Assembly: GCA_964030475.1 (NCBI GenBank)
Contig: CAXIPT010000007.1
Location: 5,839,846-5,903,845, forward strand
Source of the DNA: Tethya wilhelma
Lineage: Eukaryota; Porifera; Demospongiae; Tethyida; Tethyidae
Direction of reading: 5' to 3'
Length of the DNA: 64,000 nt
In this document: positions 30,282-44,197 of the stretch, piece after piece
Layout: each line of letters starts with the position of its first letter
Position numbering within the stretch: position 1 is the stretch's first letter
The notes under the pieces: model-generated
Database searches by the model: none
The model's input: only the letters and a program-made list of their open reading frames with translations
Told to the model about the DNA's origin: nothing
Position numbers and translations under genes: made by a program

Positions 30282-32040
30282 ATGGCCGACCAAAATGAGG
30301 GTGGGGCTGTGGCGGTTCAAACTGTAAACAAACATCGTGATGAAGAGCAGGTCCACACCGTGACAGAGGAAGAGATAAGAGCTAAACTAGCAGCCAAAGA
30401 ACAGGAATCTCTCGAGCTCATCAAAGGAGACATCTGCCAATGGCTGGCAACTGTGCTGGATCCCTTGAAAATCACACCTAGCACTTTCATGGACGTTCTT
30501 GACACTGGAATTGAACTCTGTAAGCTTGTTGGCCTCATACAACAAAATGCCAAGACGGTGAAAGAAAAATTTGACTTCTTTGTGCCCATGGAACCTCTCA
30601 GTTGCAACCAAAAGGCTGAGTCTGGTACGTTCTTTTCCAGGGATAACACCTCTAACTTCATCAAATGGTGTAGGGAACTGGGAGTTGAGGAATCAGTGAT
30701 CTTTGAATCAGATGGGCTGGTCCTACACAAGGATGAGAAGAGGGTCATCCTGTGCCTCTTGGATTTGGCACGGTTTGCAGAGAAAGTAGGCATGACAGCT
30801 CCTCAGCTGGTGAGGATGGAGAGAGAGATTGAAGAGCTGGAGAAAGCAGAGGCTCCTTCTACAGCTGCTCCTAAAGAAAGTGGGCCCACTGAGGCGCCAG
30901 CTGTACATAAAGAAAAGGATAAACCCAAAAAAGGCACAAAACCAAAAAAGATTGATGAAATGGTGAGTGCATGCAAATGTATATAAACTTGGCAGCTAGT
31001 ACCTAATTTATGTCACGATGTACATGTGATCACTATGACATAGCTTCAGTTTACAACTGTTTGAAGTTCCGTCGGAAGGCATGCATTCAAAGCGTGTACT
31101 GTGATACTCCAGTTGAATCAACTTCATAGTGATTCTACAATGTTGACAACATTCAGTTAAATATTACCTTGGATATAATGCCATCCACTAGTTAGTAAAC
31201 ATTATTACTGTTTTTGTCTATAAAATTATAGGCCATGTAGTGCCAGCATAAATAGCTACTACAATTTGCCAAAATGGCATGATTTAATTTAATTACTATT
31301 AATAAATTAATTACCCATACATGCATAGGTGTTGAAAGTGGTCAAGAAGTGTGGCTGCGATACAGATCCATTGAACGCTGTTCACCATGGCAACGGAAAG
31401 TTTATCATCACAGGAGGAAGGATCAGGGGCAAGAAGACACTTTATGCACGGGTTAGTTAGCTCCAGGAAGTTCCGAACAATAATAAATTATGACTAAAAT
31501 TTTGCATTCAAAGCCTGATAAATTTTTCTTTCCTGTAGATTTTGAGTGATCGTATCATGGTGAGAGTGGGTGGAGGCTGGGATACTCTTGATCACTTCCT
31601 GTTAGAGCACGACCCATGCAGAATACAAGAGATAAAACAAAGTAAGGTAGTAGTCATGCAGTGTATGGAAGTGCACCAAGTCACACAGCCAAAATGTTTA
31701 TCATGCTTGCCACTCTCATGGTAGCTAACCAGCAATTTAACAAGTTTGTTTTACTTTTTTGTTTTACATAACAGTTGAAGGGAACAGTCGCAGAAGTCAG
31801 TCCCCCACTCCTGGTGGTAAGAGGTCACCTTCACCTTACAAACGACGTTCACCGTCACCTTACAAGAGATCAAACTCACCAAAAGATCGAAGGTCATCAT
31901 CACCACATAGACTGTCAACCTCGACAAAGCCAGGACAAAGGTCAAGATCACCTTCACCCTGCAAGATGTCAACCTCACCCAAAGGTCGGAGGTCAAGATC
32001 ACCCTCTCCCTACAAGAAGCACCCTCCATTTAAACCTTAA
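30282..32040 (+). CDS. GAS2-like cytoskeletal linker 1 (CH and GAR domains)
   Basis: Four exons: 30282-30962, 31329-31451, 31539-31641, 31775-32040, in phase, 390 residues. Residues about 45-185 form a calponin-homology domain of the GAS2 type ([41 protein letters not shown]). After a Lys/Pro linker comes a GAS2-related (GAR) microtubule-binding domain: [17 protein letters not shown], and the diagnostic [20 protein letters not shown]. The tail is Ser-Pro-Arg/Lys repeats ([17 protein letters not shown]), probably basic and phospho-regulated. GAS2 proteins cross-link F-actin and microtubules. It is head-to-tail with a paralogue starting 362 bp downstream and divergent from MBLAC2. The same DNA in exon 4 is open in another frame, so the tail frame was chosen by the splice phase. 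Confidence 0.93.
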
Positions 32041-32402
32041 TGTCTACTCACAACTGAGGACAGTGGATATACTGATCATGAGTCTTATTAGCAACCAGCT
32101 CATGCAGCTGCTACCAGACACAAACAACTATTCTATCTGTAGCTAGTTAGCTAATGAACTGCATAAGAGCTGGTGCTTTTCTTTTTAACTTTTCATTTGT
32201 TCAGTTGTAACTTGACTTTGCTACCACCCTTTTGCATTGTTTTTCTGTTACTGCATAGTATGGTGGACTAGAAAGAAAGAGTCAAAGCTTGGTCAAAGCT
32301 GAAGTCTCAATATTCCGTATATTATGGCATATTCAAATTATTCGAACTCTTACCTAATATTGAAATTTCTATCTTTTATTGTTGACGATTCTTTACCTAA
32401 CC
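32041..32402. other. Spacer between the two GAS2-like genes
   Basis: 362 bp with the 3' UTR of paralogue 1 and the promoter of paralogue 2. Nothing else is seen. Confidence 0.5.
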
Positions 32403-34178
<1,776 letters not shown>

Positions 34179-34300
34179 AGAGGCTCACCCCTGTAGGATT
34201 GATACCCATTATAATGTAATCACTAATTAGAGGGGCTCACCTCTGTAAGATTTATACTATACCCATTAATGTAATCACTAACTAATTAGGGGAGTTCACT

Positions 34301-34742
34301 TCCAGCTGAGAGACGACTGTGTATGTTCAAAGATTTATATTGACTGGTTCACAATGCCTTACATAAGTTTTACATGCTAACACAATGCATGCTTGGAATC
34401 TTTTTTTGAGATGAAAGGCTCAAGCTTATTAGGCACAAGGTGATGATTTGGTGAATGGATTGTTTTAGGGTACTTTCCCTGGGTGATTCCCTACTGATAT
34501 CACCTGACACTACAATGATGTCATTGTTTTCTATATAATCTTGTTTGTGGTGTGTCGCAAAGCATTCTATCTCCCAAGCCAAGAAAATTCAAATTGAATG
34601 CGTGTGGGTTTTCTACGACATACTACTTGGTGCAAATTGATTCAAAATTTAAGGTCTGAAAAATAGAAAATAGTGTGGAATACGTGCAACTGCAGAAGTA
34701 AGGTAGTGAATAACTCTGTCAGTCACTCACATGCAATAAATC
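34301..34742. other. Spacer before the zinc-ribbon/coiled-coil gene
   Basis: AT-rich spacer with the probable promoter of the next gene. No ORF or repeat of note. Confidence 0.45.
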
Positions 34743-35474
34743 ATGGCATCAAAGCCTAAGATTTCTTATTGTGTGAAATGCGGAAGGCCACATTACTTCC
34801 TTGATAAGGTTCGCAGCTGGACATCATTCAACCAGGAAGAATACAAATGCCCTGAATGTGCACAACATGACAGAGATCTGGAGCGTATCAATCAAGAGGA
34901 AGTCCACAAAGTTGCTCAGCATGAGAGAGAAATGGAGCAGCAACAAAGAGAGGAAATGAAAAAAGCTGCTGATCACACCAGACAAATGGAACTTAGGAAA
35001 TTTGATAAAGATAATGATAAAAGCATAAAAGAGAATCTTCAACTTAAGATACAACTTAACAAAGAGCAAGAGGAGCACAAAGCTGCTGAACACAAGCGAC
35101 AAATGGAACAGAAAAAAGAAGAGGAAAAGCAGAAGAAAGCTGAATTTGGAAGGGAGATGGCACGAAAGAAACAGCAAAAGGATGAAGCTGAAATGAAACG
35201 GAAGCATGAACGTGAACGAGAGCAATATGAGCTAGAGATGGAAAAGGTACGTTCTTCTGTAATCATAAGTGAGAACAATTTGGAAGCTGAAAAAATTAAG
35301 TGTGTGAAAGAAATCCTTGAAGTATGCAGGACTGAAGATGAGAGAAGTTATGCAATAAGGGGATTTTTTTCAATGTCAAATCGTGGTGAAAATTCCAGCC
35401 AGGTTCCTACAATGTACACTGATAGGGGTAATGACAACAGTAATTTACGACGTGAACGTGCACGAGTATATTAA
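34743..35474 (+). CDS. Orphan zinc-ribbon plus coiled-coil protein (intronless)
   Basis: Intronless ORF of 243 residues from ATG 34743 to TAA 35472-35474. The N-terminus has two CxxC pairs 31 residues apart (YCVKCGRPHYF and YKCPECAQHD), a likely zinc ribbon. Residues about 45-190 are an extremely charged Glu/Lys/Arg/Gln coiled coil built from loosely repeated units (HEREMEQQQREEMKKAADH, HKRQMEQKKEEEKQKK). The C-terminal 50 residues are polar and lose the heptads. No family is recognised. Most genes in the window have introns, so a single-exon structure could mean a retrocopy or a lineage-specific gene. The zinc ribbon plus coiled coil suggests an oligomeric adaptor, but that is speculation. 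Confidence 0.75.
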   Translation: MASKPKISYCVKCGRPHYFLDKVRSWTSFNQEEYKCPECAQHDRDLERINQEEVHKVAQHEREMEQQQREEMKKAADHTRQMELRKFDKDNDKSIKENLQLKIQLNKEQEEHKAAEHKRQMEQKKEEEKQKKAEFGREMARKKQQKDEAEMKRKHEREREQYELEMEKVRSSVIISENNLEAEKIKCVKEILEVCRTEDERSYAIRGFFSMSNRGENSSQVPTMYTDRGNDNSNLRRERARVY

Positions 35475-36187
35475 ATGTAAAGATTATAAAGAAACTTTAT
35501 TAATTTTAGTTATACTGTAATAATACACAGGATTGATTTACAAGTAACTGTCAATGTAATTAGTTTTGCTGCATTATTATAGATTGTTGCTTCATAATTA
35601 TGATTATTGTTGTGATTATTATTGCATATTAAACCAGGTCCGGCCTGCATGTTTGCTGTTGCTATTGAGTTTTTGTTATTACAATATAGTTACTTTATTT
35701 GTGGTTTCCAGCTTAGCTATATTTGTTAAATATTTTTATATTTTCTATAAAGTTATAGTAATTAAGTGATCGTNTGTGTGTTCAGCTACAGGAGGTTGAG
35801 TGTTAGCCTCCATTCCTCTTTGGTGAGGTGTCACAGCCTGGCCCATCACCAACAGGAAGTGTGTGATTCACTCACCTTTTCATGCATCCTTGTGAGAGTG
35901 CAGGCTTCATTGTTTTAAAATCACAATGATCTAAAGTTGCCTGAAATGAGTTTTATCTGGACATCCATCCAGGAGATTACATGGCCCAGCTGCCAAGGGA
36001 AGTGCCAGCACACAGTGTTGACACACTTGCTGGTGTTATCTTTGGTTATTAGAGAACTCATTTTGATCCAGGTATACAGTCTGGATGTAGGTGGGGGGTG
36101 ACAATAGAGTAGTTTGGGGTCACAGGGGGTTGATGACAAACAAACTAGTTGCATCCTCTTAAGTGTGCAGCACTCGACCATGCGACC
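35475..36187. other. Spacer with an assembly join
   Basis: It contains the 3' UTR of the previous gene and an ambiguous base at 35774, where sequence character changes abruptly. An open frame on the minus strand (35921-36193) resembles no family I know. Confidence 0.5.
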
Positions 36188-38029
36188 ATGCATCGAGTGC
36201 CCCCCACTTATGAGTCATGCAACTGTAATGTGTGTGTGTGTGGGTGTGGGTTAACTGTCACTGTTATTTGTTTGCATTCTTAATAATCACGGGAGATTAT
36301 TTTCATTAGATCTCGGTGGAAATTGTATCTCCATATATAGCAGTATTTACTAGAAACCAATGGTAACTTTCTTTCCAAAGGTCACGAGTTCAATAACTTC
36401 CCAGTAATAACTGCAGGGTACTTTTTTCTCATTATCTTTGTTAAATTCAATGAATTTTTATTAGCTGTGGATTCACTTTTAAGGCAAGTACTTGTAGTTT
36501 CATCCTATCTGGCTGTGCACTTCAATCTGTGTGTTTCTCTGAAACCTCTAATTTTCTGTTGCAATGTTGTTTGTTTATTCCCTTGCAGTTCTTGAAGATG
36601 GTCTGATGAAGAACTTCAAGGAAGCCTCTGTCAAGGTTGTTGACTGTCCCGATCTGACTCAGTCGCCATGGTGTCTAGCCGCTCCAGGTACAGAGAGAGA
36701 GAGAAAGTGACGATCATTGTTTGTTGTCATCAGAGATTATCGCCATAGTTTCAATGTACATTCCTCCATTCACATATGCTTTGGTCATGTGATCAGCAGG
36801 CCAAATTTATAATTGCATAGTTTGGGCATTGTCTGCGCTTCTGTGGAATTTTTGTATTTGAGTGAAAATGTTGCAAGTAAAAAAAAGCTTCACAATTCTT
36901 TTTAGGAGTTACTTGCTATCACTGTGTGTCTAATGAGCCATTCCCCTTTCTAGTGAAATGCTCTGCATACCTAGGCCTCATTCCCAGGCTCCCCCCGAAT
37001 ACCTTATACGTACCAATGTGGGGGGCCTGGGAGCGAGGCTACTTTGTACTAACATTTGTTACAGCAAACATGCAAGTGAGGCATTTTTGTTTGACTAATA
37101 TCCGGTACAATTATTATAGCATAGCACAGCTTGCTGACTTGTTTGGGAAAGTAATCATGTGATTAGATGTATGTGTACAAGATCTGCTGATAACGGATTA
37201 ATTGAATTTTTATTTCCCAATGGTATGTGTGCTATAGCTAGCTATATTGCTATGGCAATACGGCCTAATTTGATAGGGTGGAGGGTATTATTTGTAATAG
37301 TTGGAAAGCATTGTTATGGGATGATAGTTGTTATGCTATCTGTTAGCATACAAAGCCATAATGTTGTTATGTGCGACCATATAGCTTGGACATTCCTAGA
37401 TCCTTTAGGCAAGGTAACTATAATCTGATGCAATTATTATTATTATTATGTGTGTGTGTTCATTGGGGCATATCGATCGCTGATATGAGGAGATTGTGGA
37501 CTGATAAAGGAGTTGTAGCTCCACCACATGACATGATTATTATTATTATGTACAGCTGTGTATGCTGTACTTGTCACATCTGACAGGTCGACTTCATTCT
37601 TGGTGGAAGTTTAGATCCATATCTGCTGAATGAGCCATTACAATACTTTCACTTTGTGGTCAAGTATTTTGCACATCTCATTGGCGACGTATTCCTTAGT
37701 AGCATCACTGCCTGATTGTGATTTATTTTTATCCTTGGTTTCTATTTTGTCCTCTTAATTAGCAGCGTACTCCCCTTAATTAACTTCTTAATTGGCTAAG
37801 CAATGCCAGAATGCCATTGTATGTGTACTTGTAGACTATCGCTGTAGCTACCAACCATTATTTTACAGTTGTATGGTCTTTGTTGAACACTGGGTCATCA
37901 ATATTTGCACGTCCAGTGGTTTAATAAATCGTGTTAGCATTGACTGATGAAAATCTATCAAATATTTTGTATTTTTGTTTTGAAATGGAAAACTTAATGG
38001 CAAACAAAAGTTACATCATTTCAAGTCAG

Positions 38030-38083
<54 letters not shown>

Positions 38084-41000
38084 ATGTGATGGTTGATGGG
38101 TAAACCAGAGTTGTTCCACATCAACTATTGATGCAATACCACCTCTATGTGCTTAGCATGCATACTATGAATTGTAGACATACTGCACTTCGAATTAATT
38201 TATGCCATTGTGACTTGCTGCACCATAGGAGTGCTATGATTCCAGATCCCTTTGCTGGCTGTGCAGTAATGTTTCTAAATATAGTAACACAACTATTGTA
38301 CCAAATTTCCAACTAATCTTTGAGCATAAGAGTGGTTATGAAAATTTACTAATTATTATTAATTTCTGCCTACATTATTGTGTTACACCCTGAGGCAACA
38401 TAGACATACACCACATACTGTAGTAAATAGCTGCATTATTATCGTAATAACTTACATGTTTAGACTATGTTTGGGACAGTTTTGGGCCCTATATTATTTG
38501 CGCTGTAGCCCTGTATGGTCTACTGCTTGAACACTATGACAAGACAACTAGTATTGTCATTGTTGTAAAAGGAAGGACTGTTTTGCCCTCAGGGCTGGTT
38601 TAGTTCCAGTTAGCACATGCACAACATACAGTTTATGTTAGTTCACTCATTCCTGCTGCTGAATTACAAACAAATGATGTAATCCTGATTAACTTCTTGA
38701 AAGTTCACTCATGGATTAAGATGCCATTGTATCTTGTCCAAGAACCGGGTATTGTGTTTCAATGACCCACAATACTACCTGATCCCACACACTCTGTACC
38801 TATCAGTATCAAATGTGTGTCGTTAATTCATATCGGCATTATTTTATATCAGACACACAATTGACTACAGCCATATTACACTTACTCCCACAATATACTT
38901 GCTAATACATACTGTGGGAGTAAGTGTAATTTCTTGAAATGTTAGTGTAATTCAGCGTATGGCCTGACTTGTACCTAGCTTGAAAAGAGACCAATGAATA
39001 TAGGTTTAATGGTGTTATTGTAGTTTGACCTCTACACACACACACATACACACACACACACACACAGAGGGGGGCTTTACCTGTGTGCTATGTCAGTACA
39101 TGCTATAGGTGACAACTTTAATTGGAATGCTTGGAATTCCTTTGATCTAATTAAGTATCAATACGATGACTAATAGGTCACGACTGTAATACAGTACGTC
39201 TGTCCAATTAGTATGATATGTTGTCACACAGTCACTCCTCCCTGCCGTGAATTAACTACAGTACTAGCTCTTATACAGCTACCTCTCTTCAGATATATAC
39301 AGGATGTTGTCGTATCCAATGACACGAATTATTGTCTATATGATACACAGAGGCCTTTTACAGTCGCGGTTGTTCATTCTCTCTGATAATCCCCCTCTGA
39401 AATCTTAGCCTCTGTCTGGAGATCATTTTGGAATTGATGTTTTCGCCTATAATGTTGCTTGTCTCCAAAAATAGTTTCTGGTGATTGTATGCTCGGAATG
39501 CCTGGCATGGGTGTCTGTGAGTGTCCGTGTGTGTGTGTGTGTGTGTGTGCACATAGACTACCAGTATATGGAATGACTGTGTGTGTGTTGCCATAACAAT
39601 CATGTTTATGGCATTTCTGTACTTCCCTCTTCATGCAAACCAAGACACACCCCAACATTTTAGGGATCGAAGCTTTTGATCAGGTTTATGAGACTACTTC
39701 CAAACAAATACTTTTATGCAAGTATAATTTCCAACTATCACATACACACACCTCTCCTTCCCCCCCATAGGACTGGGTGGTTCCCCTCGTCTCTTGGACA
39801 TTGGTGGAGTTCCCTATCTCTTCCCAGAGGCGGACAGGACGAAGCTCTATGACCTGGGAGAGATGGCTGCCTTGGCTGAGCTACCAGGAGCCTTTGTGTT
39901 TGGAGCGGGAGCAGCTTCCTCCAGAGTGGCTGGAGTCAACGCAGAGGTGTGCACTCAATAGTATAGTCATGACAATAATAAGCATATCTAAGATTCTTTT
40001 AAAAGTTCAGTACATAGTTTATTGTGCTTGTAGTTAAGCCTCGGCGCGTGCGTAGCACGTGCAGAGGGTTACGGTAGTCGTTTTGTGTGTTTGTGTGTCT
40101 GTCTGTTACTAAATTATCTGAAGAACAGCAGCTCCAGAGTCAAAATGGAAGGTACTTACATTCATGAATCGATATTATCTTGAAATTTGACGTGTAGAAT
40201 CTTGCAAAACGCTGTAGTTTCTGAGATCTGAGGTTTTGGTGCTTCTCAGCACGCTTAGGCTTCGAAACCGCACCCATTGATCTCACCCTGTATAGTGTGC
40301 GTTATCTAGAAATACTGTAGAACTTGGATAGATGGACTTGAGCTTGGCTGGCTTGGCTGCTTGGACAGGTAAGTAACTCAATGATTGCAAGTTGAATATA
40401 GACTCTAGTGAGACTTTGATAATAGCTGTGTTGAAATAGGTTAGTTGTGTGTTTTGTATCAGTGCCCGGGCCTTCAGTGTACCACTGATCCAGTGAGTTT
40501 CTTAACAGAGGTTATTTTAACTAGCTCAGCACATCCTTGATTGCAGCAGCTTGATTTCAAACCGTGCTAGGCTCAGGCTCAGTGCTGTGACTCAGGCAGT
40601 CGGAACCTTGTTGCATACTGAAGTCTCAGTACTGATGGTCTTTTCTCAGTATGTATACACTAGTTGTGCATGCTAGTTGAGTGTGCCGAGGCTTATGCAC
40701 CATTGGTGCTTTCATTTAGTCCATTGCCAGGTTTCATGACATGTTATCTGTCCATGTGCTCTCTCTTGTTTCCATGCATCCATTGTAAACAGATGATGCC
40801 CAATGCGAGGGTTTCTGGTGGAACAGTTCCAGAGAATAACTGCACACACATTGCCAAAGTTTCTACTCAGGTTAGTCTCTCTTTTGAAACTTTATGTTTA
40901 GCACACACACACACACACACACACACNCACACACAGGATGGTTCATGTGTTCTTGAGAAGTTTAGTTCTGTGGAGACAGGGCCACTGGCCAATGTGACAG

Positions 41001-41997
41001 CCTGTGAGGGAAAACCAGGCAAGGTAAATGACACCTAGCTGTTGTTAGTGCAACACACTGCATGTTTAACTGAGTTGTAACTGTTTACGTGTGAGTTATA
41101 ACTTTCACATTTGAATTATAACTATTCAGTTTTGAGTTATAACTGTTCACATTTGAGTTATATCTGTGTTATATACTGTGTCATATTTGAGTAATAACTG
41201 CTTGCGTCTTCAATTTTGTGCTCACACAATCTCATATAAACCATACAATATTATAACCAAGGTGGTTGAGATTCGAGCTAAGGTTAGAACTGGTGAGGAG
41301 AATTTTGTTAGCTGCATGAGAAAGGCTCTGAGCAGTCACTATGGCAACCAACCAGTAGCAATGGGTGGAGTCTTCCAGATAGTGAAAGGACAGGCCAAAC
41401 TCCACGTAATGGTAGGTCCTAAGTAGTGTCAAAGTTACTGACTGATTCAGATTCTTTTCATTCACACACACACATCACACACACACAGCCTGACTTCTCC
41501 GACACCCCCATAACATCTAACGAAGGTGTACAGAAATGGTTGCGATTCTACACGATATCAGCTCCTCTCATCTGTCTTTCAGAGTTCATCAGTCATGACC
41601 CGGTGAGTCCATGGCTAGCTAGCTGCATCATGTGACATCTGGTGATCCAATGCATCAAATATGAAGCACTGGTAATATGGGTCAACAAAAACTCACGCCA
41701 AAGTTTCTTGCTATACAGAATTGCATTGTATTAATGTATTAAAATGAAGGCATAATATTAGTACCTTCATCGTAAGTTGTTAAGACTTTGAATTTAATTT
41801 TCTATCTCTCCCATACACCATAGGACTTTGACCTCCGTGTAGAACACACCCATTGTTTCAGTGATCATGGTGAAGGGGGTCACTACCACTATGACACCAC
41901 GCCGGGGGAGGTGGAGTACCTTGGCTACTACACCCTGGAGGAGAAACTTTACCGTATCGACAGGCCAACCAACACACACACCTTTGGAAGAGACTAG
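36188..41997 (+). CDS. C11orf54: C11orf54-type ester hydrolase (DUF1907)
   Basis: Eight exons: 36188-36224 (tentative), 36589-36687, 39771-39946, 40793-40870, 40937-41023, 41262-41411, 41489-41602, 41824-41997. They join in frame to 304 residues (human about 315). Matching landmarks: VKVVDCPDLT, IGGVPYLFPEADRTKLYDL, LPGAFVFGAGAASSRVAG, NFVSCMRKALSSHYGN, LRVEHTHCFSDHGEGGHYHY and the end YRIDRPTNTH...FGRD. HTH and GHYHYDTTP carry the zinc-binding histidines of this fold, which hydrolyses esters such as p-nitrophenyl acetate in vitro; the physiological substrate is uncertain. The 12-codon first exon (MHRVPPTYESCN) is chosen because phase and spacing to DGLMKNF match the family without gaps, but it is weakly supported. 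Intron 2 is unusually large (3.1 kb). Confidence 0.9.
36688..39770. other. Large intron 2 of the C11orf54-type gene
   Basis: A 3.1-kb intron, by far the longest in a confident gene here. It has a (CA)n tract at 38033-38079 and another at about 39033-39066, and short inverted motifs (ACACTTACTCCCACA near 38877, TGTGGGAGTAAGTGT near 38915). No exon-like segment is seen. Confidence 0.5.
39947..40792. other. Intron 3 of the C11orf54-type gene
   Basis: It holds a palindrome-rich segment around 40040-40065 (GCGCGTGCGTAGCACGTGC), which looks like the end of a dispersed repeat. No coding signal. Confidence 0.45.
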
Positions 41998-42414
41998 AGA
42001 TTATTTTGTTTTAGAGAGTTAAATAAAACTGGGTTGATAATTTTATTATAATTATTGTAGTTTCAAATTCTTTGCTTGAAACATAGATTATATAATATCC
42101 ATGCTTGAAATTAATGATCATTAATATGCGAGAACTTTCCCTTTCAGAGATGCCCAATCATATTAAATTTTGGCGCGTAAATACTGCGCATGCGCAGAAG
42201 ATTTGCTGACTTGATTTTTGGCAATGGTCGTTAAATTATCAAGCATAAAGTCATGCATCTATAATCCCATAATAATGTGTTCTGCAGCTGTGTATTAGCC
42301 TAGTTCATAATCCGAGAAAGTTCAAAGAGCTACAGTACACCCACTGTATGGTTCATCCAATGTTTACTTCAATAATTTTCCTATACAATTTGTGATTCTC
42401 TCTCTAAATTACAG
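41998..42414. other. Upstream flank of the ABHD11 array
   Basis: It contains the 3' UTR of the hydrolase gene and, from about 42215, a degenerate copy of the flank that precedes each intact ABHD11 gene (TGGTCGTTA...ATCAAGCAT, CTAGTTCATAATCCGAGA). Confidence 0.55.
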
Positions 42415-42555
42415 GGCAGCTGTTTGACTGGCGTTTGGTTCATCACTGAGATCCATGCAGTGCTCCGCCTGTGGTGATCCTTCAGGGTCTCTTTAGCTCA
42501 GGGAACAACTGGAGAACACTATCCAACAAAATAGCCAGAGAGACAAACATAATGG
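42415..42555 (+). pseudogene. ABHD11 exon fragment (dead copy)
   Basis: It follows an ACAG acceptor and matches the first large ABHD11 exon of the copies at 46545 and 49446 (GGCAGCTGTT..., TCCGCCTGTGGTGATCCTTC, GGAACAACTGGAGAACACTA). It has lost bases where the others read CTACTCTGAG and carries further indels that break the frame. The donor after ATAATG is kept, but no later exons follow. It is a truncated, non-coding relic of the array. Confidence 0.82.
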
Positions 42556-43079
42556 TAGGAGGAATTGATCTTTCACTCAATTGTAAATACATTTCATGAC
42601 ATGATAATATGTCATCATCAGACATGGTTAGGCTAAGAACATGCATACAACTCATAATCACTGCTACATAGCAGCAGCAACAAGGGTTGAACAGTCATCA
42701 CTAGCACTTGGCAGCCAGCCTGTCGTGTTCCAGGCGGGGCCCCTACATGCACGGACCATGTCGTTAACAACAACTGAGCACATGCAAATGTTGGGCTTCT
42801 ACTAGAGCCACTACCTTGAGCATCGACTTGTCCTGGGAGAGGTGGGAGATCCATTGCACTAGAGGATTAGCTGCTTCACACTCTCCTTCCACTAAACTGC
42901 GAAGAGCCATCGTTTACAGATGATTATCTTCAACTTCATGATGAAGATAAAGCTTAGAGCTGCAACACTAGGTGAGAAAAGGGTTAAAACTTAAGCAAAG
43001 CGCGCGCATGCGCAGATATTCATCGTAAATTGAGCGCGGGCGCGGGAAAATTTTACTATAAAACGTGAGCTATTTCTAA
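42556..43079. other. Spacer between the ABHD11 relic and the tandem repeats
   Basis: No gene seen. A GC-rich patch with CGCGCGCATGCGCAGAT lies near 43000. Confidence 0.45.
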
Positions 43080-44165
43080 ATCAACCTATTTGCTACTTTT
43101 GTCACAGAGAACACGTCTTTCTACTTGCCAACAAGCACGTCTATTTTAACAGAGTCTTCGAACTTCAAGGAGCATAGACGAAGAGATATGAATGAGGGGC
43201 TGCAGAGAGAGCCAAACTGAAACACATTCCTGGCCTATAAATGGAGCTGAGAAGTCACAGCATTTCAGAGAAGCTAATATCATAGATAATTATTATTATG
43301 GTATTTGATAGTCATGTGTATGGGAGGGTGGAGCTCGTGGTTTGGTGGGAGGCCCGAGCACATTGAGATTTGCTTCTGTGTGTATCCATCTTCTCCACTC
43401 TGGAGGCTAGGCCTGCTCAAGAGGATCCATGCTGCATGTTGCCGTTCTCTGTTCACGTGTGTGTTGTGGGGGTGCAGCTCATAGTTGGCGGGCGACCTGG
43501 GCACACATTGGGAGTTTGCTGCTGGCTGCAGACAGTTAGCATCTTCCAGTGTGTGCCCAGGTCTCCCTCCAACCACGAGCTGCACCCTCCCACACACGTG
43601 AGCACTGAGTGGCAACACACATCGTAGATCTTCTCGAGTTAACCTAGTCTTCAAAGTGAGGAGATGGCTGCATATGGTGGCAAATCTCAATACCGCCGAT
43701 TTTTTAGTAGGCAAGGTTTTTTTAGGAGGGTGGCTGGCCTAGGCAAAGCTTTTTCTTGCTTCTTCTGTCGTAGGGTTTGACTCCTCACTTGGGAGGACAT
43801 AGCTGGCACTGGTTAGGTTGGCGTTTCGGGTGGGCGCAGTCCTAGGTTTGGTGGGCGGCCTAGGCAGTTTTTTCTTAGCTTGTTTTGAAAACTCAGCACC
43901 GCTTTGTGTTTTTCTTCTTATTTATGATTTTTTTTTTAGTTTCTTTTCATTCTCTTATTAAATTTTATCATTTTCGGAAATTCCATATCCATGTTGGTAG
44001 TCTCCAGGCTGGTATTGTAGCTGGTTTTTTGTGGGTGGGTGTTGAAATCTGCTTCTGGCTGCAGACAGTGGCAGATATTTATTTCACTTTGAGTTTCCTT
44101 TCTTTCTTGCATGTTCATGTGTTCATATGTGTGGGTGGGTGGCCTAGGCTAAGGTTTGTTTTTCC

Positions 44166-44197
<32 letters not shown>

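Noticed and set aside
31542..32146. Alternative frame over the GAS2-like 1 tail exon
   Set aside because: The phase from the preceding exon leads into the Ser-Pro-Arg frame ending at 32040; the other frame has no domain.
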